Below, in pieces: positions 22,340-36,100 of a stretch of 64,000 nucleotides of DNA; the first letter of the stretch is position 1; the number at the start of each line of letters is the position of its first letter. The position numbers were made by a program, and so were the translations under genes. The notes below the pieces were generated by a model. It saw nothing but the letters and a program-made list of their open reading frames with translations, ran no database searches and was not told the DNA's origin. The DNA comes from Zhengitettix transpicula (taxonomy: Eukaryota > Arthropoda > Insecta > Orthoptera > Tetrigidae): assembly GCA_037074705.1 (NCBI GenBank), contig CM073595.1, positions 74,510,139-74,574,138 of the forward strand. The letters run 5' to 3'.

Positions 22340-25300
22340 TTTTAGCCGACACTTGCCGTATTCTGCTCATTCAAATAGTTTACCGTAACTTTAAAATTAC
22401 GGAAGTGTTGTATGTACGTATTTGTTTATTTAATCGACAAACGGGCAGTTTTCCCGGAACAATAAATGAATTTACTATAAATGAAATTTAAATCAATAAA
22501 TATAATTTTTTATAAGTAAGCGACTTTAAGGCAACGTCGTTTGTAAATTCAACGTGTTGGAATATATTGAGGTGGTCTCAAGTTCACTTTTTCCGCAACA
22601 ACGCCAGTGTGACGAACTACCCGAGAAGCCATATCAAAACTATTCGGTTATCAACTGTGGATCTTTGATATGTGTGCGACGACGAGCAAATCGGATATTT
22701 AAAAATGCGGCGAAGTATTTACCGTATTCGCGCTCCGTAGGCAAAATGAATATAAAAATTGGAAAAGTTAAGGCTCGGAACAGTTTCTCTGTCTTCCGAT
22801 GATACTCAGCATTTTTACAACATCTAACGCTATCTGACTTTAAACAATCGGTGAACTTTTACGACACGTATATCATTCATCAGTGCATAAAACTGAAGAT
22901 TTACGCCTCTCACAATGGCGTTTAAAGTAGATAGAATTTCTATTATTTGCATGCTCGTTACTTTATTTTATTTTCTCGTGATATTAAATATGATTTAAAC
23001 CATTTGAATAGAAACGGAATTAAATATTTCACCTCAGTTTAATTTGCAACCAAAGTAAATATTTTTTTTAGCGTCGTGGGGATGATATTTCGATGAATAC
23101 GTCTTTTCCAATATGATAAGTTAACAGTTACTAGAAAAATAAATGAAACTGTTTACGTTGGGAAACACTAGGAAATAAATATTGGTTAATTTAAAAATAT
23201 ATGATTATTATCCGATAACGTTATAGCTCGATGATAGCAGGCTGAGAATATTGACGATACGATTCGTACAGCACAGAAAAGTGTCTCTGGAACCAGGACA
23301 ATCAGTACGGATAAACCTAAATGACTAACAAAAATGGTGGTCACCTTATATGAAAGGGCCATGTAGTCAATGGAAATGATTACAGGTGAGTATGATACTG
23401 TTTTAACAGTTTAATTTTATTGTGAATCTCTGTACATATTAGAGATGATTATGACGTCAAAAGTGTTGAAAGCTACTCGTTGTAAAAATTGTATTTTTTT
23501 AAAAAAATTACCATAGAAAATTATAAGACTGTAAATACGATGTTTCTTGCGCAGAATCTAATAACGGTCCATCTACTGATTTTATTAAATTAAAAATTAA
23601 AAGAATTAAAGGATCATGTTTAAAAAAATTCGACCAGGGCGGAAAACGGAATTAGTGAAATTCTTCTGTTCTTGAATTAAATCATGGTACCTATGATTAA
23701 ATTACATACTATATCAATTCTTTATTGAGGTCATAAAATTAGGCATTGAAGAATGTGATTTAATAAATTGTAGGCGAGTCTGAATTCATGTCTATAGATC
23801 GTACTTTAACTTATTTAAATTTGAGCAATAATAATAATATGTAAGGGAACCGTTAATAAGAAAGAAATTAGATAAAATTTGGAAAACCCATAATTTAGTT
23901 GCGTTTAATGATAGACCAATACGGCATTATAATTTTATTATAATATATTTCTTCACGCTGTTATCAACTTAATTAAATATTGAAGTTTATTCAATTACCA
24001 AATTATATAAAATAATTTGTAGAGGCCCAAAAATTAACTCCTTTAAATTTTACATTCCCTATACGAGCCGCAGTTTTTACTCGTTGGTGTATGTGAATAT
24101 GTGCTAATATTCAGAGAAGAGGGAAATTTTTGTAATTGGTCAAGATTTCAGAACGTTGAATATGGAGAATAATAAAAACAATAAATTTGATCCTTCCGTT
24201 ATACTAAATTAAAATTTTTGAATGTTTAATAACCTGTTTAAGATATTACCTTGCCAATGGACATGTCGTATCTATTCCGCTTCTTGCATAAATAATGCCC
24301 GGGGAACTTTTACGTTGACAACAAAACTTTTATGGAAATTGTATAATAAATCTAAATTAAATACAAGCTTCATCACGGCTGATTTTATGGAAGCCGAGAT
24401 TCCCGGTTCGTATTTACTGATTAACAGAAAAAAAAGTTTAATAATGTATAAAGCGCTTTTGCAATCGTTGAAATTAAGCGATTGACAGTGCAAAGGGAAG
24501 CTGGAAGAAAACTAAATCCGTAATTTCAGGGGGCCACACATTGGAAAAATTAAAAATAATTTACTGGTACACAAAAAAGTGAAATTACTCGACAATATAC
24601 TTGAACGGAAATTTCAATCAAAATTTCTTATTATTTTAGTATTTTCCTTATGATGGTACTACAACTTTCTTATTCCAATAGTACGGCCTACCAACTTTGC
24701 AATATTATAAGTCACGTTTTAGTAACATCTTCAGTAATAACGTGCTTATTAACAATGCCGTCGAGACTAAGAACAACTTCTACGTACTTATTACTTAAAA
24801 TAATGTTTATCAAGCTTTATATTGAATTTACGTTATAATAGTCAAACAATAGCCAACAGAAATATAATGGTCTAACAACGGCAGTTACGATATATTTATT
24901 TTAGTGGTAGAATGTGCATTATTAATAGAATTCTAAATTGAATTAAAAACATATTATGGATTAAAGGAAATTATATCGGTTATTTCAAAGTTATGTCTAT
25001 CAGTATCGGGGAAACACTTATAATGTTTCTCGGACTAGCTTCCCTTTACAGCATTATTGTTATTGTGAACTTCAGCATGACTATTTTCCCGCACTGAACT
25101 GACCCAACACAATTTATTGAAAGTTTTTGAACGTACCAATCTATCTCCATTTCTCGTAGAATGATCTTAGCAGTAACATGATTTTCAATCATTCCGCATT
25201 CGTAAGATTACTGTTGAAGTCAACTAATCCGTGCAAAAACGTGTAACACCGCATCTACTTTGCAAACTGCAATTTTACACCAATTCTTTAAGGAAAATAG

Positions 25301-25930
25301 ATGTAAATGGGAAATACATTTTTGTCTGCCGTATTTGAATTGATATTTTCATTCTTTATGGCATTTCTGCCGAACGGGTGTCACGTGATGTCAATTTATT
25401 CAAACATTCGTATCATTCACTTCCACAAGTTCCAGAACTGTTGGAAATTATTATTATATCCGGTTAGCAACTCCAGTGATGTTATAGAATACTTTCAACT
25501 AACCCTTCAAAATCTGAACTCTTATAACAGTTACAATAAACGTAATTTGAACTGTGTAAGACTTTGCAAAATAACGTTTACATTGACTTGTGGGTTATGA
25601 ATGTATAAAGAAAGAGTCCATTTGGATTCTAATAGAGAAATAACGTTCCTTTGCGTCAAATATCAAGATACAAATTCGTTACTATGATAATAATATTTAA
25701 AAAATATTATTCGGGCACGTATTTGTTCTTTAATCGTGTATTTTAAAATTATAACTAAATGTTAAAAAATATTTGGCAACACATTTAATAATTTCACTAA
25801 ATTTTAAAGCGGTGGTGACAAAACTGACCGCTCAAGTGCGTAGATTGTCAAGAGGAACCTCGGAAATACTTTAAAATTTACTCAGAATTTTAAATATGGT
25901 CTCAAATACATTTTAATATTTAGTGATGAT
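22340..25930. other. AT-rich intronic sequence, no gene
   Basis: Open frames at 22554-22802, 24222-24493, 24650-24838 and 25307-25600 show no domain, splice context or codon bias. No RNA genes or strong repeats were recognised. Confidence 0.45.
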
Positions 25931-25940
25931 CAGAAAAGAC

Positions 25941-25970
25941 CTGAAGAAGGTAACAGCACGTACCAAAACG
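25941..25970 (+). repeat. Hammerhead-like module with G12 changed
   Basis: CTGAAGA, a hairpin with stem GGUA/UACC, then AAAACG. The paired stem is kept while the first G of GAAA is lost, so it would be catalytically dead as a hammerhead. Confidence 0.5.
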
Positions 25971-25989
25971 TTGTTTTTGAATTAATTAA

Positions 25990-27360
25990 ATAAACTGTCT
26001 GAAACGGGTTAACTGCATTATATTTTTATTATAAAACAGACGTGAAAATAAAACTTTTTAATATTTAATTGTTCTTAAAAATAAATTTATTTTATAGTTC
26101 GTTCAGCTATGCTATAATTATGAATTCACTCGTAATTACTATATTTTTATTCGTGTTCCAAAACATCACAGAACGTATACACGGAAATTTGTGATAGCGA
26201 TTGAGTGTTTCGTGCGGATTCACGTAACACGAATAACCTGTACCAAAAATGATCTAGATTCTTATCACTGTATGAAACTACACGTTGACTAGGAGAGGGA
26301 GTCGTAATTTAATTATTGTTCCCGTATACATTTAGACTCCGTCGTTCATGTGTGATCGCAAAATAATCCTATAAATGAGGTACTTTTCGCCGTGTGATAC
26401 TCGCCGCCGGACCGGCCTACAACTTGTAGCAGAACTGGCATTAGTGACGGATTCTCCTTTCGTCGTTTTATTTGGATGAAAAAGGACACACACACACACA
26501 CACAAACGCAAACAAGAATACAAAAGGACAGGCGCACGCACAAGAATTTGCAGTAGCGGCGGTGCAGGTGTGCAAAAAAAAGCGGCCCGGATCAAAGTCT
26601 TCCATATTTACCGTGTGCCATAATCAAAAAATCTCCGCCCCGCCTCCTTATTTAGAGGGCCTATCTGGGAATCACATGATCGATGCGATCAAAGACAATA
26701 AAGCGCACGTCACTTATTATTAATCAAGTGGAGGTAATACGAAATAACGCGCTAATGCCAGGTTTTACTCGATAATACGTTCAACTCCCGAACTTACGTT
26801 CAAAATGGGTGTAGTTAGAGGTCGGGGTCGTGCTTTACTTCTTAAGGAAGTAGTCTAAAGTGCAAAGCCGAATCCTACACTAAAAAACTTGTTAACGTAT
26901 GAGGGAAGAGTAACTCGGGTGAAAGGCCGTAGATAACCCGTGACGAAACCATTCTCCCTTTCCGATTATCGTTCAGTTTTTATCTCGTGTTAAATTATTA
27001 TTCGCGAAAATTTTTGATAACTTCCAGGTATTGCAAATTAATAGAATGGGGACGGTCGTCAGGTCGTCGATCCCTCACTGTATTCCTTTCGCTTCTTTTT
27101 GTGAAGTTATCAGCCGTAAAACGGACTGTTGCGGTTCTGCACCTTGTCCTATCATGTGCCAGTCTCTTCTCCTCCAAGTACTTACAAAATAACTCTTCGA
27201 TTACTTGCGTTAGTTATTATCGTCCACTTCTATTCACGTCAATACTTTAAACTCAGATTTTAATTTATATCTGAAATTTAATCACATATCTTTCCTTCCG
27301 CAGGAAGGACGTTTCTTATAGTTATTTACAACACCAAAATTGTATATAAATTCATATATT
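25990..27360. other. Intronic sequence with a CA microsatellite
   Basis: An (AC)n run lies at 26486-26504. The cysteine-rich open frames on the minus strand at 26332-26595 are translations of that run. A short GC-rich patch lies at 26400-26450. No gene was seen. Confidence 0.5.
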
Positions 27361-27371
27361 TAATACATGTA

Positions 27372-27395
27372 GCTTTCGGCTTCTGCCATCATCAA
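27372..27395 (-). repeat. Short hammerhead-like module variant
   Basis: On the minus strand: TTGATGA, a tight hairpin GGC-AGAA-GCC, then GAAAGC. The hairpin is perfect, but the module is shorter than the others and its 5' base is U, not C. Confidence 0.35.
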
Positions 27396-27479
27396 AATAA
27401 TTTACAGGTGTCCTCTTGTCAATATAAATACGGGCATTTTGTTAATGACCCGTCGTAAGATTAAAATAAAATATTTTTA

Positions 27480-29340
27480 AGAGGTAAATTTTAGCCGTAG
27501 GAAACCTGTTATTTACAGCACACATGTTAAATCTTTCGGAGTTCATAGCTGACTGACTGAACTACGAAAGAAATATAAAGTTAATGGAATGAAACATATA
27601 CGAAGGATTTTGTTGTTCGGATTTTCAATACTGTGAGAGGTAGAAGTGATTGCAAAGAAAAATGTGGAGACTACGAAATTAGTGTCGTTTTACCACGCAA
27701 AAACAACAACAATAAGATTGTGTTTGTACCTTACGGTGGTAACAGCTGAAAAAAAAAAATCAGAATTCTTGCGATGCTTGAAGAAAATTAGAATAGTGTT
27801 TTACAACGTGTTTGAGATAAAAGTCGTGACCTCCGTGTATTATCAAACAAAGGACAGTGGCCTTGCAATGAGACACCATCCGGCATTCACAATCATCAAA
27901 ATTAAGCAAAAACGTGAGCTGATGGAATTTTTATAAAGAGAACATTTACGATAAATATATATTTAGCATTGTTTCTATTTATTGCAATGATTTTTCTTCC
28001 ATATTTCAACCGAGTTCCGAAGAATTTGTGGCTGACGACTACGTATTGTATAATTCTACATTTCTATTATCAAGAAATTTATTTGAACACGTATAACAGA
28101 ACGTTTTCATTTTGACTCCTAAAAGGTCGCCGCTAAATTAGTTCTAATTTATGTTTTAAATTTTTCCTTTTTTTAATGTTTAATTCTCAACCTTTCCCTG
28201 TTGTCCAAATTCTTTCTCATCTCTCAACAAAACATGAACATGCGTTAAAATTCTTACAGTTTGAAATTTTGTGCGGCTGAGAAAATTTTCCTACAGAGAA
28301 ACTCCATTACAAATATGTTTTTTTTAAACCGCAATGTCGCTGTTTCCTCCTTTAAGTTGAATGGCCCTTCGTATGCATAATTCCAGGTATACATCTGTTT
28401 AAACTGTAATCACAATCTAGAAAGATGTTAGTTTTTCAAATCTTTTGAGCAACAGTAAGGGACCTAAACGGATAACTCTCGCTGCCTTTCCCAACTTCCC
28501 AATTTTTTTAATTCTAATTTTGTTTTACAATTTGTCTCCAGTCATTTAGCAAATTTTTGCAATGTAGTAAATAATAGCAATTTTTTAATCCTCAACAAAT
28601 GGAATCATGATTCCAGAGAGAAATATTTCCAACAATTTCGTATATGTAGGCAGAAATAACACGTCCTTTAACAAATTCCTCAAAACATATTACCGAAATA
28701 AGGAAAAAAAAGAATGCGTGTAGATAGTGAAAATATGGTTTCAAATTCGGCCGACAACATAGGCGCTAATGATAGCATACAAAAGTTTTTCCTGTTTTTT
28801 AGTTTCCTTAATACAGGTTTGGCACAGATTAATTTACTTATAAAGTATTTTACGAATACGAACCAATGGAAATTTATACAACTGCAATTAAGATTTGTTG
28901 GTTACTTAAATTAATTTTTGTCAATCAGAACGTAAAAATGGTTATTCTTACGCTTACAGGAATTATAATATTAATAATAGTAATAATAATGACAATAATG
29001 TCTCTGTTAATCATAAAAAATTAGAATATTGTGCATTGCGCCTTTTATAGCAGATAAGTTGTACATTTATTTCTCGCAGATGTCGCGAAAAATTATTTCG
29101 ATTTTATTATTTCAAATCAGGAGTATTATTAACGTTTTGAGTTATATAAGCGTCAAAATTTTTATTTATTTTAAATAAATGACATTTATTAAATTTATTT
29201 AAATAACTGACTTTTAAATAATTTATTAGATAAAAAAGTAAATTTTAATTTGTCTGACTTATCGACGAGTCACGTAAAAGGTGCGTGGCATTTAGTAAAC
29301 TTTTCATCGGTAATATATATAATATATTCACTGAAATACG
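27480..29340. other. AT-rich intronic sequence, no gene
   Basis: The open frames 27646-27936 and 28714-28914 show no recognisable protein features. Confidence 0.45.
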
Positions 29341-29350
29341 TCAAAATACA

Positions 29351-29352
<2 letters not shown>

Positions 29353-29402
<50 letters not shown>
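29353..29402. repeat. (TA)n microsatellite
   Basis: Uninterrupted TA dinucleotides. They explain the Tyr/Ile-repeat open frames on both strands here. Confidence 0.95.
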
Positions 29403-29404
<2 letters not shown>

Positions 29405-29593
29405 AGGCCCTATAGGTCGAGTCGGATTTTTCTTGTGGTAGGAAATGATACGTAAATATACTAGTTCCACACTTTCCCTATGTGCACAAAGGCAAAAACG
29501 CATTCTACTTGTCCATTATTACGGCCACACAATTTTAAATAAATCGTCGGATTTAAATGCGGCGAATTTATTTATGTTTGGAAGAGTAAGGCC

Positions 29594-29617
29594 CTGCTGC
29601 CATCTGGCGGCAGCCGC
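29594..29617 (-). promoter_or_regulatory. Candidate CTCF-like insulator site
   Basis: The minus strand reads GGCTGCCGCCAGATGGCAGC, which fits the insect CTCF core (AGATGGC flanked by GC-rich sequence). The site is also an inverted repeat (GCTGCC/GGCAGC, 7-base spacer) in an isolated GC-rich patch of about 60 bases within AT-rich intron. Binding is not demonstrable from sequence. Confidence 0.3.
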
Positions 29618-29699
29618 GCCAACCACTCCAGCTATATTCTATTTACGAAGATCACTTTTCCATTCTGCCCATTAATTCTTAGCCCAAACCGATTAAGCG

Positions 29700-30060
29700 A
29701 ATGTCGATAAATGACTACCAAACCGAAGCTTTTGATTCAGAGCTAATAAATCGACATGTTAACTGACGAGAATGCAGATAAATAATATCGTCACTCTAGG
29801 CTACACAGTTTTACATTTCACTTCCCGAGGTCACACCAGATGTTTAATATGGGTTATTTCCATTTAAATATGCCTTCCGGCATTGCCGATCGGGGAGCTA
29901 CTTCGCCGCTTAGAAACAGTACTCAAGCAAAATCGGCAACTTCAGAATACTTAGAATTTTCTGATCTACGTAATAAACATTTATGAATTGTCATTAATTA
30001 TTTTATAAAGATGGAAGAAATTTTGAATTTATTTAATGTATTAGCATTCTTCTTTTGTTA
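29700..30060. other. Intronic sequence, no gene
   Basis: A short GC-rich patch lies at about 29870-29920. Nothing is identified. Confidence 0.45.
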
Positions 30061-30094
30061 GCCTTGTTTGCTATTTTCTTTAAAAATAAATATG

Positions 30095-30195
30095 CGATAA
30101 TATATATATATATAAAATTTATTCCAGAATATATACATACATATATGTATATATATATAAAATTTATTCCAGAATATATACATATATATATATAA
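30095..30195. repeat. Two tandem copies of a TA-rich unit
   Basis: AAATTTATTCCAGAATATAT occurs twice, with TA-rich linkers, at a spacing of about 56 bases. Confidence 0.85.
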
Positions 30196-30304
30196 GTTTA
30201 TGATTATCGAATGAACGACATATTGAATAAACACTTCTTTATCGAAATACAAAATTAATAAAAACGTGGTAATGATTAAAATATTCTTGTATTATGAAAT
30301 AACA

Positions 30305-30306
<2 letters not shown>

Positions 30307-30350
<44 letters not shown>
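30307..30350. repeat. (TA)n microsatellite
   Basis: A pure TA dinucleotide run of about 44 bases. Confidence 0.95.
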
Positions 30351-30352
<2 letters not shown>

Positions 30353-30399
30353 GAATTGGAATAAATGTAAAATAAAGTGAATGTACCGACAGATTCCTT

Positions 30400-33141
30400 T
30401 AGCTTCCAAAAGTTTCAAAATTAGTTATCACTAAAGTTCTAATTTACTAAATCAATAGGTGTATCTAATTAGAAATAATAATTGTCACAGACGCTAGAAA
30501 CGATAATGAATTATACATTTTCCCAAATTAATTATTGGCCAATCTTATTTTCCCCTACAAGTAATATATTATCACATCGTAATGAAATCGCACGACGAAT
30601 AGGACAATGTTTTCGAGTCAATTAAATTACGGAATTGAAGAATTCGTGGTGAATCCAGTTGAATGTAGTTTTCGTTGAGAGCTAAGGACTCAATTCAGAG
30701 ACATTTCATTTTAACGGTGGTCAATGGTCGTACAAATCGATCTGCAATGGAAAGCACGCAATGTCTACCGTGGCTATAAATATATTTCGATGTTCCAGAC
30801 GTCATCTATCTATCATAATTTTTCGAAGGTAAGTTTTGTAATGTTAATACATCACCGTTGTGCAAACATATTTTCTGGTATAAGTATGATTACCCTAGAA
30901 GGTCGAAGTTCTTTTATATAAAATAAATTACAGTTATAATTTTATCGTAAAACATATTGTTGGTAAATATAAACGTTTTATGAAACAAATTATTACCAAG
31001 ACCCCGCAATAAGTTTGCGTTATATTATATATATCACAAGGGTGCTGTTTATGATTATAAATGAGAAAAGACTAATCATATAATTAAATTTAGCTCCTAT
31101 AAATACGCAGCTGCTAAGAGAATTTCCTTGAACAATATAAATATGTTTAATTATAATCATGTCAGAAATTATATGGAATTTTTTATTTATTTATTGTTTT
31201 TAGTCGCGTCAACATGTATGTTGAATTGTTAAAAGTCATTTGGTGTATTTATAAATAAAATTCTATTTGTTTGAGCTGTAGCAATACTAATTTATTTTAA
31301 CCGAACAGATTCTTTGTGCTACATTAGTACACTCTAGTTTCGCAAATAAATGATCACTAATGTTATAATTCAAAATTCCGATATGTGGATCTAAATAGAA
31401 GTACTACATGGTCGCAGAAAATTTGATAGAAACAATAATAAATAGAATATTTTATATATATTAATAGACGGCGTTATATATTATTATGTGACGTCTTTTA
31501 GAATAATTCAATTTATTTTTAACTGCTGTAAATAAGAAATGTTCGTCTGCAATTGTTAACCATTTGCAGTATTTGCGGAGGAAGACTATCTTGAAAAATA
31601 ATATTAACTAGCGCAAAACAGTTTGGGTTTTCCCATTTATAACGTAAGAATTTACATTAAAATTTGGTGAAGTTTAGGAAGAAAAATAATTTTATAACCA
31701 AATAGATTCCAGGCTTTCGAAAACCAATTTTACGTTAGCTATATCAATTATACGGTAGTATCCAATCAAATAAAATTACTGTTATATTTATTTCTCCATT
31801 ATTAAATATTGTAACATATATTTATCAGTATAATAACGTACACTGTGATATGGAGGGAGTTAAAAGCTTTCTAAAATTAGGATTCTGTTAAATATTCTGT
31901 AATTAAGTCATGAAACTTAAATATTGATAAATTAGTAAACAATTCATTTGTCGTTCGACTGAATCTGATAGTTTCATACACAAATATCAAAATTTTACAC
32001 GACAACGGTAATGAAAGTATTGAATAAACCGCTAAGCGGGATTTGTCGCAAAGACATATTTCGGTTCGAAATTTTTGCGGATTCGGCGGATTCTTAGTAG
32101 TAAACAAATTTAGTAACTATTTTCAAAATTGATTTAAAACTATATTGAATCTGTATTAGTTAAAAGTTTAATAATATTATTAAATTGATCAGTAAACATA
32201 AAAACAATATGCCATCACTTAGTGTTCGAATGATAATAATTTGTAAATATTAGTTAAGCGAACGTTTAACGAAATTTAAGGTAAATCGACAACGGACATT
32301 AAGAAACACAATTGTGGCAAAACGATGGCGACAGACGGAAAATGTAAGATACTGAGTTATCAATTTACTGAGGTATTTATTTGGCTGAACGCTAAAAGGA
32401 ATGGTCAATTAGCTGATAATGTGTTAAATAGTATTTTCGTATCAAGTCTCCCGAGCCTGAAAAGTTTTATTCTTCGCTAATTTTACTATCATAAATAATT
32501 TTATCGTCATGTCCTGTAAATGTAATATTGGAAGTAAGTAATTTTTCTGATAATAATTATATTAATTAAAATAAGTACCATACATCGGAGTAATGATTGA
32601 ACCGGATTTTTACGACTAAAAAATTTATGGAAAACAGAAAAATTTGTGTTATACAAATTAAAATTCTGGAAGCGATAGATGGATGAGGCTTGCAAGTAAA
32701 AATTACTCAAAACCACTTACAATGTTTTTTAATGAATAAAAAATGCTTTCGACAGTAAAAAGGGGAGTTTTGCAATTTCTCAACGATAAATCTTGTTTTC
32801 AAATTTAATATGCTATAATTTCTAAAATAATAGCGTTTATTTTAGAAGTTGGAACCTTTCAGTTGTACGATTTAAACATGCTTTTCAAAGTTATATGAAA
32901 ACCGCAGCTTCACAATACGAACCCTACAAGTTAATGTAATATAGTAAATTTTTAATTGTTAGAAATTCATATAAATTTAAAACGTGTTTCGACTATTACA
33001 TACGTTGTAATTGCACTGCTTAACGGAAGAGAACTACGAAATTACGCGATTTTTTAATTTTTACGCATACTACTACCAAGCCCTAAAAATAAATAAGCAT
33101 TATTTTATAATCGCTTATATGTGGCTTACATAATTATATTA

Positions 33142-33145
<4 letters not shown>
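30400..33145. other. AT-rich intronic sequence, no gene
   Basis: The open frames 30724-30921, 31877-32107 and 32507-32716 have no recognisable features. Confidence 0.45.

Positions 33146-33147
<2 letters not shown>

Positions 33148-33188
<41 letters not shown>
33148..33188. repeat. (TA)n microsatellite
   Basis: A pure TA dinucleotide run of about 40 bases. Confidence 0.95.
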
Positions 33189-33189
<1 letters not shown>

Positions 33190-33199
33190 CATTGGAAAT

Positions 33200-36100
33200 T
33201 ACCAAGAAAATGATAATGACAAAGAAATTAATTTCGTTGATGTATGAAATTAATCAGAGACCTGATTTTTAGGCGTTAAGAATTTTGTTAAGACTAATAA
33301 AGATCTTTATAAAACGAAAATATATAATCTGAACATCCAAGAATGCCGTTTCTTTAGAATTTGTTATTAGCTAAATGAAGTTTTAGAATTTGTATTAAAA
33401 CGTAATGTAAGAAAAGTAACGTCAAGCTCAATGATTTACAAAAATTCATACAAATCCACGGATTAATGAAAATTTATTTATATGACACGGAAAATTTTAT
33501 ATACACCTTGAATAAGATAATTTAGAGCAGGTATTGTTAAATTTGTATTTTATTGGCTTTTCGAACTTGATTTAATCGTCGCTCATTGATAAATTCAGGT
33601 TTAAAATTATTTTATAGACTTTGAATGAAGTGACAACAGTTTTTTCATTTTAATAATGTATAAAATCAAAATTTATTATTTATCTTCTAACCCTATCGTT
33701 CAGAATAGGCGAAATTTAGTCATTCCTCGGGAAACATACTCGCAGTAAAATAGAGAAAATAAAGCTGATTATAATGGTAAACAAAAGAAAATATTCAATA
33801 TTATCGGAACGAATGAATAGTGAGTTCCCAGACGATGGATTGCGTGAAAAATTCAGAATTTGGTCGAAATATAAATATTAATACTTCCGTAGTTTGACTG
33901 ATTCATAATTTTGGGTGTATTTTGAGACACACGGAATTAAATTTACAACAGTTTTTAAAAATTTATCCAGAAAAATTGTTGCCACGTGAATTACTGAATT
34001 ACGAAATTAAATATACGGACAACAAAAGAGAAAATATTTAATAACTGTAACAGACGATTTGAAGTGGACTCTCAACTTATTTATCGCAACAGAAATATTG
34101 CGGATAAAACGTAAACGTAACACCTGAGTTTGAAAAGTAAACCTGTTATCCATCGACACGATATTTCTTGATACAGAGAAAAAAAAAACCGACGTATATC
34201 AGCGTAAGTTTGCCCGCTAATGTTTTACGTTATTAAGTTGAATATAAAATTATGCACCCGCGCGAAAGTGCTCACAATTACGGAGAGCTTCGTTTTCGAA
34301 TTATTTTATTAAAACACATACAAAGCCAGGGCATCGCCGGGAAATTGCTGCCAATGGAATTCGCAGCGATAAAATGTAAATAAGGCTGCACTAATGGCAG
34401 ACGAGCTATTCATTAATTCCGTTATTGTTTGCTCAGATGAGACGTTTTTGATTTTATAGTAAACACGGCGCTGGGATATGAATATTTAACAAGACGAGAG
34501 ATGAACGACGGGTTCGAACCCACCACCGTAAAGGAATCACCAGAACACTTATTTCTCACTACAAACACCTGAATTCACTGGAGAATAATTCAATTAAAAT
34601 TCAGACCGCGTTGCGGAATGAATATTCGTAAATAATTATTATTTTAGCCGAAATCCTTATATTTTTCAAATGAAAATTTCTCACTCGCAACTGACGACAC
34701 GCGGACTCCGTCCGAAAACTTGTTCCGTCGACCGAAAGAAGACGAGTTTTTCTCACTAGCTATTAACGTCTGTTTTTAAGTCTATAAATATCTATCCGTG
34801 GTAAATTTTTAGTGTAGTGTCCTTTTAAAACTGCGCCGTAACGTCGGCTAGCGGTATTTTTGCTATCAGCAACGCTCTTGCTTTCTATTTTAGAACTTAA
34901 CCACTATTTTTGCTTCCTTCCCAACATTACAATGAACTTTAGTGTATTGTTGAAAATGACTATTTATGAATAGCTATTTTTTGAGATGAAGCAGAATCAA
35001 CCTGCGGCCGGCGCGTTTCACAACATGCCCAAAAAGCTTTGTCTGGAATTATCGCGCAAATTATTGTAAGTCTCGATTAGAACAGGTTTATTTGAGGAAG
35101 ATGTTGAAATTGTGCGTTGGAAGAGGTACGTTTTCCTCGTACAGCAGACGGAAGGCATTGTCCGACTCAATGCAAAATATTTTGAACAGAACAAATTACG
35201 ATTTCCCCCGTTCAGTTCGAATTTTCTTCTTCGTTCTCTAGTTATTTAAAATTATTTAACAAAGTACTCGATTTTTCCCTCCAAATCAAATTGAAAAATT
35301 AATAGATTACACTCAATTATGAGCATTTTTTTCACCAGTGAAAACTGGAATAAGAAACACGAAGTGTAAAATCTACAGGAAGTGTAAAATTAGTGAAAGT
35401 CACTTTATAGGTTCTTGTGTGATAGTGGCAGTAATTGTATTGGCACATTATTTATTTTTGCAAAGCTTCCACATATGACAATATTTTTTTTTTAAACAAA
35501 AAGCGATTATATTATATCTGGACTAATATATGAATGCCAATAACAAGAATTTACTGCAGGCATACAAAGTGAATTTTTCCCGTAATTGCACAACACTGGT
35601 AATATTCCGTTAAACAGCGCAAACCAATTCAGACCATATTTTACTACTTTTTCGGATAGGTAAATAATTTTTGACGACTGATATTTCTTTTGTAAGTCGT
35701 GTTATTTACAGAAATTTTTGCATTTTCGACTTACAGTTCGCACCTGTGGCTCTGTACGCTTCTTAAATCAGGTGTCACAAAACCTGACCGAAGCACCTGC
35801 TCAGTTTTACTTTTTTAAAAAACTCCTGTTCCTTCTAAATGTTTCCAGTAAGCTATATATGATTACCACAACTGCGAGTATCAGTTCATATGTTTTGAAA
35901 CCCCCTTCGCCTGTCAAAGTTTCGAGTGACAGTCTTTACCCTGAGCTTCGTAAAACTGATCACCAACAATAATTCTGTTAAATTTAAAATGATAAATGTG
36001 TTCTTAGATTTTGGCGGTAACATTTCGCTGAACCTATCTTTTCCTATTTTAAATTAAGAAGTACTTCGGCGTTGTTCGGTATCGTTTCCTATTTGAACGT

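Noticed and set aside
26332..26595. Cysteine/valine-rich open frames suggesting a small secreted protein
   Set aside because: They are translations of the CA microsatellite and flanks.
29250..29503. Tyr/Ile repeat proteins on both strands
   Set aside because: Produced by the (TA)n microsatellite.
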